Assembly: GCA_022561215.1 (NCBI GenBank)
Contig: JADFRQ010000005.1
Coordinates: 1-64,000, forward strand
Direction: 5' to 3'
DNA from: Chloroflexota bacterium
GTDB lineage: Bacteria > Chloroflexota > Anaerolineae > Anaerolineales > E44-bin32
DNA length: 64,000 nt
The translations under genes were made by a program, and so were the position numbers. A model generated the notes under the pieces. That model had not been told where the DNA came from. It saw nothing but the letters and a program-made list of their open reading frames with translations, and searched no databases. Below are positions 9,162 to 18,297 of the stretch, in pieces (the first letter of the stretch is position 1; each line of letters starts with the position of its first letter).

Positions 9162-12100
9162 TTGTCTGAATATACGATCTCGCTTTTCGGCCAGGTGCGC
9201 CTGGCGCAGAACGGCCAGCCGATCGAAATCCCCCATCGCAAGGGCTTGGCGCTGCTAGCCTTTCTTGCGCTCGAGAAACAGCGGAGTCCCAGGATCGATC
9301 TTGCCACCATGTTCTGGCCCGAATATAAATCGACTCGCGCTTTGGCCAATCTACGCCGAACATTGTGGATACTGGAGCAATCCAAGTTCAGTACAGTATT
9401 AATTGTTTCCGACGATCACGTCCAGCTTAATACCGATAGTAAGTTGGTGATTGATGTTGATCAATTCCGAAATGCTCTAGAACCATGGCGCAACTCGGAT
9501 GAAACAAGCAGCAAACTACAACAAGAGCACTACGACTCGCTGGTGCAATCCACCGAAATTTATGAGGATGACTTCCTTGCGGATTTACATCTTCCCGATA
9601 GCAAAACCTTCGAGGATTGGGCTTCCCAACAGCGCCAGGATCTTCGCCGGGATATGCTCGAAGCCTTGGCTGCACTTACGCGCCATCACCTTGCGCACGA
9701 AGAATATGACCCTGCCCAAACTTTTGGCTGGCGACAGTTAGAAATCGACCCGCTATCTCAGATCGCTCTACGGCAGTTGATGATTACCTTATCAAAAAGC
9801 AATCATCCGCGCGCGGCGCTCGCATTATTTGAAAACTTCCGCAAACTGGCCGAACGAGAAAGCGTGGACTTGGACGAGAAAACGCGCAAACTCCAGGAAC
9901 AGATTCATGATCAAATGCAAGCGAGTCAACTAGCGGCCGCGAGTGAGCGCGAGGCCGAACTCGCTCCTGATCGTCATGCTCCCATTCCAATGCCAGTTTT
10001 TTTGTTTACGGATATTGAGGACTCCACTCGACTTTGGGATGAGCACCGCGAAGCGATGCTGCCAGCATTATTGAAGCATAACGCAATTATTGAAGACACT
10101 ATTACAGAATACGGTGGTCAGATACTCGAGATGCGTGGAGACGGCTTTTGGGCGGTGTTTGAGCGAGGGGATCCCTTAGCAAGTGCATTGGCTATTCAAG
10201 TAGCTTTCGGAAGTACTGATTGGGGCGCACTGGACGAACTGCGCATCCGCATTGGTTTGCACGGTGTTTCGAGGGATTGGGAAGGGTATGACTTCTTTAA
10301 AAGCAACGATTCCTATTACGGCTCAGTCCTCAATCAAGCCGCTCGATTAATGCAAGCTGGCTGGGGTGGTCAAATTTTGAGCTCCTCAAGTATCAGAGAT
10401 GCGTTGCCAATGCCTGATCGCGGTTCCTGGCAAGAGTTCGGCGAACATGATCTCGAAGGCCTAGAGGAACCGCTTCACATTTTTGGTTTACTCCACCCTG
10501 AGTTACCCCATCAAACTTTCCCCGAACTACGCACGTTAACCTCAGGATCCGGATTAGGACAAGGCGGGATTGAATCGACAAGTCCTTATCGTGGTTTGTT
10601 TGCATTTCGGGAGGAAGACTCCCCCTATTTCTTTGGTCGCGAAAGCTTCACGGAATTACTCTCTGAATCCGTCCATCAACGCTCAATGGTGGCGGTAGTT
10701 GGTCCATCTGGAAGTGGGAAATCATCCGTGGTCCACGCGGGTCTGCTTGCCCAACTGCGTCGAGAAGGGAAATGGCTCATTACATCCTTTCGACCGGGCA
10801 ATCGGCCCTTCCATGCTCTTGCAGCTGCCCTAATCTCCCGCCTCGAGCCACAATTGAGCGAAACCGATCGTTTGGTGGAGACCAACAAACTAGCCCAAGC
10901 TTTTCAGCAAGGCGATGCCTCGCTAATGGACGTGATCCAGCGCATTCTTGACAAACAAGAGCCCGGTACCCGCTTCCCGCTGGTGGGTGATCAATTTGAA
11001 GAGCTTTATACCCTTGTCCCGGAAGCCGAGATCAGGGCGCGCTTTATGGATACCCTGACCGATGCGGTCTTTGAGCAGCAGTATCGTAGTGCTCCAGTTT
11101 TTTCACTGATCCTCACGCTGCGTGCGGATTTCATGGGCCAGGCTCTCGCACATCGTCCATTTGCAGATGCGCTTCAGGAATCAGACGTCAAATTGGGACC
11201 AATGACGGATCCTGAGCTCAGGCGAGCAATTGTCGATCCTGCAAGGAAATTAGGTGTTGCCTTCGAGCCCGGCCTAAGCGCGCGCATTTTAGATGATGTG
11301 GGCGACGAACCCGGGAACTTGCCTTTGTTGGAATTCGCCTTAGCGATGCTGTGGGAAAAAAGAGAAGGCGCATCGTTGACGCATTCTGCCTATGAGGCAA
11401 TAGACCGCGTGGATGGGGCCTTGGCCCGCCATGCGGACGCAGTCTTTTCGGATCTTTCTCCAGACGAGAAAGACTTGGCGCGGCATGTATTTACGCAAGT
11501 AGTTCGACCTGGCGAGGGGACCGAAGACACTCGACGCCTGGCGACACGGTCTGAATTAGGCGATAAAAGTTGGAAGCTCGTTCAGCGCCTTGCTGATTCC
11601 CGCCTCCTGGTTACCAGTCGAGACACATCAGGCGTAGAAACCGTCGAAGTGGTGCATGAAGCCTTGATCCGTGGTTGGGCGCGCTTACGCGACTGGATGC
11701 GCATCGATCGCTCGTTTCGTGTGTGGCAAGAACGCTTGCGCGCCGCCATTCGTCAATGGGATTCAACGGAGAGAGACGATGGAGCACTCTTGCGCGGTGT
11801 GAGCCTGAGCTCCGCAGAAGAATGGTTGAATGAACGATCGGATGCTCTCAGCGGAGAAGAGGTGAAATTTATCCAAACAAGCCTCAACTTGCGTGACGCG
11901 CGTCAAGCAGCACGTGAACGCCAGCGGCGTCGTATCACGATCGGGCTTGTTTCTGGACTTGTGGTGACCCTTATCCTGGCAGGATTAGCAATCGTGCAAT
12001 GGCAAACGGCTTCCGAGGAACGCGATATTGCACAGTTCGCCAGATCACGTCAATTAGTCGCCCAAGCCCTGACGTTGAGGGATCGACAACTAGACTTGGC

Positions 12101-14216
12101 ATTGCTCTTGGCAAATGAGGCCGCGCGCATCACAGATACGAAAGAAACGCAATCGAGCCTGAGAACCGTGCTCGAATCAAATCTCAGGCTGGTGCAGTAT
12201 TTACCACCCATTGTCCCTGACTTCGATGCGGTATTCAGGTCTTCAAGCTTTGGAACCAATATTGATAGGAGCATCCTTGCATTGGGAGATACCGACGGCG
12301 AGATTACACTTTGGGATCTGGTTGCTGGAGAGCTGCTTGAACTAACGCTTCAACGTATCGGAATTCCTATTGGCGAGATGGTATTTAGCCCGGACGGAAT
12401 GCTTTTAGCATCAGGGGGTGATGATGGCGTCATATTCGTTTGGAATCTGACATCTGGCGGGCTATATACCACTCCCCTTAAAGGGCATCAAGGGATTATT
12501 ACGGATTTGGCCTTTAGCCCAGATAGCAAAATTTTAGCCTCCGGAGGCGAGGATACGGAGGTCCTGCTGTGGGAGATGGAGAGTGGTACACGTATTGGAT
12601 CCGCGCTTATCGGTCATAGAGCGGATGTGACGGACCTGAAGTTCAGTCCGGACGGTCAATATCTGGTCTCAGCTGGGGAAGACGGATTAATCCTGCTTTG
12701 GGATCTTTCTACTGAAGAGGCTACAAGCACCCCTTTCATTGGGCATCCTGTATCCTCAGTAATTGAAGTCTTATTCAGTCCTGACGGAAAAATCATCGCC
12801 TCCGCTGGCCAGGATCGTCAGGTGATTCTTTGGGATGTTTCCACGGCGCGGCCCTCCAACATACCCCTCATTGGTCATGAAGATGACCTCACCAGCTTAG
12901 CCTTTGGCCCTGAAAGCCGATTCCTGGCATCCGCAGACGAAGGCGGAACTATTTACCTTTGGGATGTTGCTACAGGGAATGCGCTAGGTCCGCCATTGAT
13001 CGATGAAAATAACCCGATTCGCGATCTGTGGTTCAGCGATGATGGAGAATACGTATTCTCTTTTAGGGGGAATGCAGGCATCCAATGGAAATTTACAGAG
13101 GCTGGTATTATCACGCAGACGGCCGCCTTGGACTTGGATCGTGACGTGGTAACTTTGGCCATTAGCCAGGATAAATCTCAATTATTTGCAGCTATTTGTG
13201 ACGTAACACGGTGCGATGAAGTAGAGGCCTCCGCTTGGAGCGTGAGTACCGGCGAGGAGATAGACTCAACCATCATCGTCTCAGGGGGAGATCCTTTCTG
13301 GATTCGGAAATTTAGCTCTGGTGGGGAATACTTGGCGCTGGGCACCGTTGAAGGACCAGTGTTTCTATTCGATAGGAAACGTGGAGAAACGCGCACATTA
13401 AGCGGACCACAATTGCCGATTGCTAGCCTTGCTTTCAGTGCTGATGGAAGCACGTTGGTTGGAGGCGGATGCGGGCAAGGAAATCTATCAACCGGGATAT
13501 GCTCGCAAGGTGAGATCTGGTTCTGGGATCTTGCAACTGGTGAAGCCAACGGTCCCCCTCTCGGCGGTCACGAGCAGGGAATCAATGGCGTCGCCCTGAG
13601 CTCGGACGGCCGTACGTTGGTATCTGGAGACGGCGATGGCAAGATCCTTGTCTGGGATCTTGAGACGGGACTACCAAACGGTGTGTCAATCATGATAGAG
13701 GCCGGATTGATTGGAATGGCGCTTAGCCCCGAAGGGAATGTGCTCGCAACCTATTCAAATGGTCCCCTAATATTTTTATGGGATTTAAGTACGGGCAATC
13801 AGATTGGTCGTCCGTTAGCCGACCCTGGCGGTATTGTAAGCGAGATTGCCTTCAGTCCGGACGGCTCGATCATGGCATCGGTAAATGCGGGCAACCAGGT
13901 GACATTATGGGATATCTCCAGCGGGCGCGTGATCGGCGATCCACTTGGCGGTCATACAGATGACGTAATTAGCCTCGCCTTCAGCACTGATGGAAAGATG
14001 CTGGCGACAGGCAGCAGGGATCAAAGAGTTATTTTGTGGAGTCTAGCTGGAGGTGAATTGGCGTTCAGCTTTCTGGGATTGGATCTTAAACAGCTGAGCG
14101 CTGAAGCCTGCCGCCGGGCCAATCGCAATTTGACGCTTGATGAATGGGAGCAATATTTCCCGGGCGAGGATTATCACGCTACTTGTCCTGAACTTCCGAT
14201 CCCTACTGCCAGCTGA
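9162..14216 (+). CDS. SARP/BTAD - class III cyclase - STAND NTPase - TM - WD40 multidomain regulator
   Basis: A 1684-residue signalling protein with five modules in order. An OmpR-type winged-helix DNA-binding domain plus BTAD helical domain covers about 1-245 (LSEYTISLFGQV; FWPEYKSTRALANLRRTLW). A class III cyclase covers about 275-440, with metal aspartates in FTDIEDSTRLW and MRGDGFWAVF. An nSTAND1-like NTPase follows, with Walker A VVGPSGSGKSS near 512 and Walker B-like DQFEELYT. One membrane helix lies at about 925-947 (GLVSGLVVTLILAGLAIVQW). About 13 WD40 repeats (x-x-LWDL endings) run from 1035 to 1630, enough for two propellers. A protein with a DNA-binding head and a single membrane span would place the WD40 part outside the cell. 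Start is TTG 9162 behind GGAG. Ligand and targets are unknown. Confidence 0.9.
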   Translation: MSEYTISLFGQVRLAQNGQPIEIPHRKGLALLAFLALEKQRSPRIDLATMFWPEYKSTRALANLRRTLWILEQSKFSTVLIVSDDHVQLNTDSKLVIDVDQFRNALEPWRNSDETSSKLQQEHYDSLVQSTEIYEDDFLADLHLPDSKTFEDWASQQRQDLRRDMLEALAALTRHHLAHEEYDPAQTFGWRQLEIDPLSQIALRQLMITLSKSNHPRAALALFENFRKLAERESVDLDEKTRKLQEQIHDQMQASQLAAASEREAELAPDRHAPIPMPVFLFTDIEDSTRLWDEHREAMLPALLKHNAIIEDTITEYGGQILEMRGDGFWAVFERGDPLASALAIQVAFGSTDWGALDELRIRIGLHGVSRDWEGYDFFKSNDSYYGSVLNQAARLMQAGWGGQILSSSSIRDALPMPDRGSWQEFGEHDLEGLEEPLHIFGLLHPELPHQTFPELRTLTSGSGLGQGGIESTSPYRGLFAFREEDSPYFFGRESFTELLSESVHQRSMVAVVGPSGSGKSSVVHAGLLAQLRREGKWLITSFRPGNRPFHALAAALISRLEPQLSETDRLVETNKLAQAFQQGDASLMDVIQRILDKQEPGTRFPLVGDQFEELYTLVPEAEIRARFMDTLTDAVFEQQYRSAPVFSLILTLRADFMGQALAHRPFADALQESDVKLGPMTDPELRRAIVDPARKLGVAFEPGLSARILDDVGDEPGNLPLLEFALAMLWEKREGASLTHSAYEAIDRVDGALARHADAVFSDLSPDEKDLARHVFTQVVRPGEGTEDTRRLATRSELGDKSWKLVQRLADSRLLVTSRDTSGVETVEVVHEALIRGWARLRDWMRIDRSFRVWQERLRAAIRQWDSTERDDGALLRGVSLSSAEEWLNERSDALSGEEVKFIQTSLNLRDARQAARERQRRRITIGLVSGLVVTLILAGLAIVQWQTASEERDIAQFARSRQLVAQALTLRDRQLDLALLLANEAARITDTKETQSSLRTVLESNLRLVQYLPPIVPDFDAVFRSSSFGTNIDRSILALGDTDGEITLWDLVAGELLELTLQRIGIPIGEMVFSPDGMLLASGGDDGVIFVWNLTSGGLYTTPLKGHQGIITDLAFSPDSKILASGGEDTEVLLWEMESGTRIGSALIGHRADVTDLKFSPDGQYLVSAGEDGLILLWDLSTEEATSTPFIGHPVSSVIEVLFSPDGKIIASAGQDRQVILWDVSTARPSNIPLIGHEDDLTSLAFGPESRFLASADEGGTIYLWDVATGNALGPPLIDENNPIRDLWFSDDGEYVFSFRGNAGIQWKFTEAGIITQTAALDLDRDVVTLAISQDKSQLFAAICDVTRCDEVEASAWSVSTGEEIDSTIIVSGGDPFWIRKFSSGGEYLALGTVEGPVFLFDRKRGETRTLSGPQLPIASLAFSADGSTLVGGGCGQGNLSTGICSQGEIWFWDLATGEANGPPLGGHEQGINGVALSSDGRTLVSGDGDGKILVWDLETGLPNGVSIMIEAGLIGMALSPEGNVLATYSNGPLIFLWDLSTGNQIGRPLADPGGIVSEIAFSPDGSIMASVNAGNQVTLWDISSGRVIGDPLGGHTDDVISLAFSTDGKMLATGSRDQRVILWSLAGGELAFSFLGLDLKQLSAEACRRANRNLTLDEWEQYFPGEDYHATCPELPIPTAS

Positions 14217-14284
14217 AGATGGTTACGATTTTTACTATTCGCAATAATGAATAATAGAGGGAAATCCAACGAGCTGGGCGCTGC

Positions 14285-14758
14285 TTATTTCCAAAATTCC
14301 TGATGAACGCGGGCGGCTTCATGCTTAAGATTAGGTCCAAGCACTTCAACCTCGCGCGATCCCCGAGCGAGCACTTCACGGCAAGAAATTCGCAAACCCT
14401 CACCTTCATTTCCACCCGGAACCATTGCGTACAGTTGCTCCTGACTCAGACCGTAAACCACGCGTGAGATGTTTCCCCAATAAATAGCCCCAGCACACAT
14501 CGCGCAAGGTTCGGTGCTTGCATACAGCGTGCATCCCGCAAGAAAGTCGGCATCGTACTGCCTGCTAGCGGCGCGCACCAGATTCGTTTCTGCGTGAGCC
14601 GTGACATCCCCATCTGTAACCACCGTATTCTCGGCTTCGAGGAGAACCTTCCCCTCTCGATCAACCAATAGCGCACCGAAAGGATGATTTCCCTTTTCAA
14701 CGGCATCTCTGGCGAACTGTATAGCTGCGCGCAGGTGGACTTCATCGATTTTATTCAA
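14285..14758 (-). CDS. Nucleoside/cytidine deaminase-like zinc hydrolase
   Basis: Member of the cytidine/guanine deaminase superfamily, which deaminates free bases or nucleosides. The zinc and proton-shuttle motif HAE (in TAHAETNLV) and the second zinc motif PCAMCAGA are both present. The fold start LRAAIQFARDAVEKGNHPFGA matches guanine-deaminase/TadA-like proteins. The chosen start is TTG 14758, behind a GGCGGAGAG ribosome site and giving 157 residues, the family's usual length; the track's longer start would extend back across the stop of the upstream TfoX gene. It lies 14 bases after that gene and is last in the SlyD-TfoX-deaminase run. The exact substrate cannot be told from sequence. Confidence 0.85.
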   Translation of the reverse strand: MNKIDEVHLRAAIQFARDAVEKGNHPFGALLVDREGKVLLEAENTVVTDGDVTAHAETNLVRAASRQYDADFLAGCTLYASTEPCAMCAGAIYWGNISRVVYGLSQEQLYAMVPGGNEGEGLRISCREVLARGSREVEVLGPNLKHEAARVHQEFWK

Positions 14759-14772
14759 AGACTCTCCGCCGC

Positions 14773-15098
14773 TCACTTTGCTGGCAAGGATCGCGCGAAC
14801 GCAAGCCCGCGATCGACCCATTTCTCCAGATCTGGGTCGCTTTCGAAACCTGGCGGGCGAACCAATAACCAGCCCTTCATTGGGCGGCCGGTAATGTCGA
14901 ATGGGGAGGTAAAGGGCTCATCCATGGCTTGTGCATGCGATTCGGGGCCGACTCTCACGACGAGTTGATCCTTGTGCACACCACAAGCCATATTTCCGCG
15001 CGCAAGAAAAGCAATCCCCGCAAACATTTTATCTCTGCAATACCTTTGTTTCTGCATTAACACGCGCAGGCGTAGAGCGAGGACTTCTTCATAGGCAC
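14773..15098 (-). pseudogene. TfoX N-terminal domain protein, frameshifted at codon 2
   Basis: The body is a clear TfoX_N domain: KMFAGIAFLARGNMACGV, LVVRVGPESH, ITGRPMKGWLLV, WVDRGLAFARSLPAK. Family members begin with M-(A/P)-Y-(D/E)-E. Here an open frame reads AYEEVLALRLRVLMQKQ just upstream of the track's start (GTG 15063), but has no start codon. A GTG at 15098, directly after the SlyD stop, would be in frame if CC at about 15094-15095 were CCC, giving M-P-Y-E-E. I infer a one-base deletion near the start. Translation from GTG 15063 could still make 96 residues. The family is linked to competence regulation in Haemophilus, but most stand-alone TfoX_N proteins are uncharacterised. Confidence 0.65.
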
Positions 15099-15578
15099 TT
15101 AATGCGCACCACCAGGCCCGTGCACATGGCCATGAGTTAACTCATCAGACGTAGGCTCCCTAACTTCTGCAACATCGATCTCAAAAGTTAGCACTTCGCC
15201 TGCCAGCGGGTGGTTGCCATCAATCGTGACATTCCCGCCTTCAATTGCAGTGACGGTTACCATCTTTGATCCGCTTGGGAATTCGACCTCAAATTCAGTA
15301 CCTACGCCAATCTTCGCCGTTCCCTTAATTTCATCCCGCGGCATCGTCTTCACGAGATTTTCATCGCGCTCACCATAACCTTCAGCAGGCTGAAGGGTCA
15401 ACGTAAAGTTGTCCCCTTCTTCTTTCCCCGTCAACACCTTCTCCAGCCCGGGCAAGATGTTTCCCTGACCGTGAATGTACATCATCGCCGGATGATCTTC
15501 AGAACTATCGATCAGCTCACCTTTGTCATTCGTCAGCTTGAAATGGAACCCAACGACCTTTTTATCAGCGATCTGCAT
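15099..15578 (-). CDS. FKBP-type peptidyl-prolyl isomerase, SlyD-like
   Basis: Catalyses cis-trans isomerisation of prolyl bonds and acts as a folding helper. The SlyD pattern is visible: MQIADKKVVGFHFKLTNDKG, SSEDHPAMMYIHGQGNILPGLEKVL, then the insert-in-flap domain (PAEGYGERDENLV, GSKMVTVTAIEGGNVTIDGNHPLAGE) and return to the FKBP core (LTFEIDVAEVREPT). The C-terminus ends in histidines (HGHVHGPGGAH), a short version of the metal-binding tail of SlyD. ATG 15578 is chosen over 15584 and the longer track start because GGAG lies eight bases before it. First gene of a three-gene run; its stop abuts the intended start of the TfoX gene. Confidence 0.9.
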   Translation of the reverse strand: MQIADKKVVGFHFKLTNDKGELIDSSEDHPAMMYIHGQGNILPGLEKVLTGKEEGDNFTLTLQPAEGYGERDENLVKTMPRDEIKGTAKIGVGTEFEVEFPSGSKMVTVTAIEGGNVTIDGNHPLAGEVLTFEIDVAEVREPTSDELTHGHVHGPGGAH

Positions 15579-15787
15579 CTTCATTTCTCCATTGTGTATG
15601 GGTGGCAATGTAACTTCAATTGCACGAAAGAATTTAAGTCTCAACGTCCAAAAATTATACTAAACTGACTAGGGCAAAGATTCGGAATTCAAACTAACGA
15701 TCGTCACATCTCATTATCTTCACTAATGAAGAATTAAAGGCTCGAAACTTCCTCATTTCAAATTCTCCTAAAGTCATTCATCTAGAT

Positions 15788-16741
15788 TCATCCCGCTCCG
15801 TTCTTTATGCTCATCAGAAAATACCTGATATTGGCAGGATAAAAAATCGCATAATCCCACGCCGCAAAGGGATCTGGAATCTCAAGATTGGCAATTTGCG
15901 CTTCGGCATCTTCTTTATCAAGAATGGATTCGGCGGCCTGCTCGCAATGATCGCTGTAATCACGCAGCAGATCCAAATCGTTCTTAGACCCTGGAGGGCC
16001 GTGGCCCGGGATGAGAACATCGCCTCGCAAGGTTTTGATTTCATCAAGAATTTCTTTCAGATGAACGGGGTCGCCATCCGCCAGATAAGGATGCGAGTCG
16101 ACAAACAGGAGATCAGCCAGAAAAAGAATCCCCTCGTCCGGAAGAAATAAGATCGTGTCGCTCCCTGTATGACCATCCGTATAGGTTAGTAACTCAAGCT
16201 CTCTTTTCGTTCCATGGATTCGCATGCGGGATTGAAAGGTGATATTCGGCAATCGAACAGAAAGCCCGGGTAATGTTGCCACCAATCCCTCGTGGTAGCT
16301 GCTCCACAATTCCAGTTCCTTTTTTTTCCTCTCGTCCTTTTCATCCTCAATTTGTGCGCGCAATTCCTTCAATCGTACAGGGGAATATTCCTTATACTGC
16401 GCAACCTCATCCTGGCCCTTGGTGGCGATGTTTGCACGCGTCTCCGTACTTGAGATGATCGTGGTTTGCGTATCAAATGCCTGGTTCCCCCAAATATGGT
16501 CATTGTGAAAATGACTGTTAATCACAATGCTCACCGCATTGCCTGTTAATTCCTGCGCCGCGTATCGCAGATCAGTTCCCGCCTCGACTGTGATAAAAGT
16601 GTCGAACACCAAAGTACTCTCACCAAGATCTATGATCCCGGCATTGGCAATTGCCCAGCCACCTTCTTTATGGATCAGGGCAAATACACCATCTGCAAGC
16701 TGCTCAACCCGGAAATGTCTAGAAGACCTGCTTCTGTTCAA
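15788..16741 (-). CDS. Metallo-beta-lactamase-fold hydrolase
   Basis: MBL-fold enzyme, probable hydrolase with a two-metal centre. The signature HxHxDH is seen as SHFHNDH near residue 80, followed by GHTGSD as the next metal ligand, LADLLFVDSHP, and the last histidine in VLIPGHGPPGS. A charged helical insertion (RAQIEDEKDERKKKELEL) sits between the first two ligand groups. I chose TTG 16741, five bases after GGAG, giving 317 residues that start just before the fold; the track start adds 19 residues. It has no signal peptide. It resembles quinoprotein-relay/class B3-like MBL proteins, but substrate cannot be assigned. Confidence 0.88.
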   Translation of the reverse strand: MNRSRSSRHFRVEQLADGVFALIHKEGGWAIANAGIIDLGESTLVFDTFITVEAGTDLRYAAQELTGNAVSIVINSHFHNDHIWGNQAFDTQTTIISSTETRANIATKGQDEVAQYKEYSPVRLKELRAQIEDEKDERKKKELELWSSYHEGLVATLPGLSVRLPNITFQSRMRIHGTKRELELLTYTDGHTGSDTILFLPDEGILFLADLLFVDSHPYLADGDPVHLKEILDEIKTLRGDVLIPGHGPPGSKNDLDLLRDYSDHCEQAAESILDKEDAEAQIANLEIPDPFAAWDYAIFYPANIRYFLMSIKNGAG

Positions 16742-16797
16742 AGTTGCTCCTTCCTTTTTCACCGGGCGGACGTCGAATTCTTGCCTGCACATTGACA

Positions 16798-16924
16798 AGC
16801 TGTAGGGCGCGTTTCCAACCCCGGCCCTTCTCTTGCTTCACCGGGCGCCTGCGTGAACAGAGTTCAGGTTGAAGCCCGCCTTGCCTGGTCAAACTGTAGG
16901 CCAGGTTTCCAACCCTGGCCGTTC
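16798..16924. repeat. Two diverged copies of a ~33-base repeat
   Basis: Copies at about 16798-16830 and 16892-16924 share CTGTAGGNC followed by GTTTCCAACCC and GGCC. The second copy is also an inverted repeat (GGCCAGG, 8-base loop, CCTGGCC), and the first is a degraded version. The region from 16742 to 17094 holds no gene on either strand; this looks like a small REP-type intergenic element. Confidence 0.5.
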
Positions 16925-17094
16925 ATTCTCATGCTGCATTAGGCAGCAATAGAATTGGCACTCCCTCGCCAATCTCCTGGATGAAAAGCCGCTGATCCTG
17001 CAGGGTTACGAATCTTGAACTGCTTTGATGTATCATGCTCCGATTTATTCCTTACAAAATTATTTTTTTGGGGGGCGGGGTCAGGGCGCATTGA

Positions 17095-18297
17095 TTATCC
17101 CGGCGTGATATCGCGTCCATCCTTGATCACAACGCGCGGCGCCTCATGGCTCCAAATGGCTTCCCAAATATTGTGCGCATTAAGCACCACCAGGTTGGCG
17201 CGATTGCCTTCTTTAAGTTCGTAGTTTTCCAGCCCAAGCGCCTGCGCCGCGCGTGTGGTAATCATATCGTAAAGGATTTCCATATCATCAAATGTCGTCA
17301 TCCAGAGCAAATGGGCGGCCAGGAAGGCAACTTCCAGCATGTTGTTGCGGCCAAAGGCATAGTAGGCATCGGCAATATCATCCTGGCCCAGCGCGATCCC
17401 AATTCCAGCATCATAAAGCTCGCGCACCCTGGCATGCAGTGGCCCAGTTTGTGGATCACTGACCACTCCAATGCGCGCCTTTTTAAGCAGCGATTCAAGT
17501 TTGCGATAGGTCGGCTCCGGATAAAGCGCCATCGCACGCGCATGTTGCGCCGTCACGCGCCCTTCCCACCCTTCTTCGATAGTTTTTACGGCCAGCATCT
17601 CGAGCGTCCGCAGACCAGGATCGCCGGCATCGTCAACCAACATGGAGATATCTTTGTCGTATTGTTTGGCGATGGCAAACATCCTGTCAATATGCTCCTT
17701 GGCATCAGCATCGGTATATTCGATCCAGGGGATCCCACCCACGACATCCGCACCCATTTCGATCGCCTGACGAACATAGTCCTCGGCACCAGGGTCGCGG
17801 ATAACACCCTGCTGAGGGAAGGCAATCACCTTGATTTCCACGCGATCTTTGTACTCGTCACGCGCTTTGAGCACCGCCTTGACCCCCTCCAGCTTCGCCG
17901 CAGTATCCGTGTCTACAAATGCATGGATGTACGTATTCCCGAATTTGACTGCCAAATCAAGCGCCTGGCGCACGTTGTCGATGATCCAGCTTTCATCATA
18001 GGAATCTTTCACGCTTGCCGCCTGCTCAATGGCCGTCATCGCCCCACCCATCGATCCACTGGTGTATGTGCTCAGCGCTTCATCACCGATCATCGATAAC
18101 GTATAAACTTTATCGAGGTGCAGGTGTGCGTTGACAAAAGATTCGGTGACCAGGCTTCCACCTGCATCAAGGATACTTTTCGCATCACCCTTAAGGTTCT
18201 TGCCAATCTTCCGAATTTTTCCATCCTGAATGGCGATATCCAAAAGCTCGCCATCAGAGAACCGGGTTCGCGCTTCCGTGATCACTAAGTCAAACAT
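17095..18297 (-). CDS. Amidohydrolase, cytosine-deaminase-like
   Basis: Member of the metal-dependent amidohydrolase superfamily, close in pattern to CodA-type deaminases. The first metal motif is NAHLHLDKVY (CodA: HxHLDK). TAQHARAMA is the later histidine and GQDDIADAYYAFG matches the catalytic-aspartate region that reads NDDIxDPWxPxG in CodA. Between them LVDDAGDP replaces the HCDE-type motif, a notable change for a deaminase, so the substrate may differ. An N-terminal composite beta domain (FDLVITEARTRFSDGELLDIAIQDGKI) and C-terminal LVVLNAHNIWEAI complete the fold. The start ATG 18297 lies eight bases after GGAGG and gives 400 residues; it overlaps the end of the upstream frame by eight bases. 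Confidence 0.88.
   Translation of the reverse strand: MFDLVITEARTRFSDGELLDIAIQDGKIRKIGKNLKGDAKSILDAGGSLVTESFVNAHLHLDKVYTLSMIGDEALSTYTSGSMGGAMTAIEQAASVKDSYDESWIIDNVRQALDLAVKFGNTYIHAFVDTDTAAKLEGVKAVLKARDEYKDRVEIKVIAFPQQGVIRDPGAEDYVRQAIEMGADVVGGIPWIEYTDADAKEHIDRMFAIAKQYDKDISMLVDDAGDPGLRTLEMLAVKTIEEGWEGRVTAQHARAMALYPEPTYRKLESLLKKARIGVVSDPQTGPLHARVRELYDAGIGIALGQDDIADAYYAFGRNNMLEVAFLAAHLLWMTTFDDMEILYDMITTRAAQALGLENYELKEGNRANLVVLNAHNIWEAIWSHEAPRVVIKDGRDITPG

Noticed and set aside
17146-18099. 317-codon plus-strand ORF opposite the amidohydrolase gene
   Set aside because: Antisense to a clear, complete amidohydrolase; its sequence is rich in His/Arg/Ile with no family pattern; an antisense shadow.
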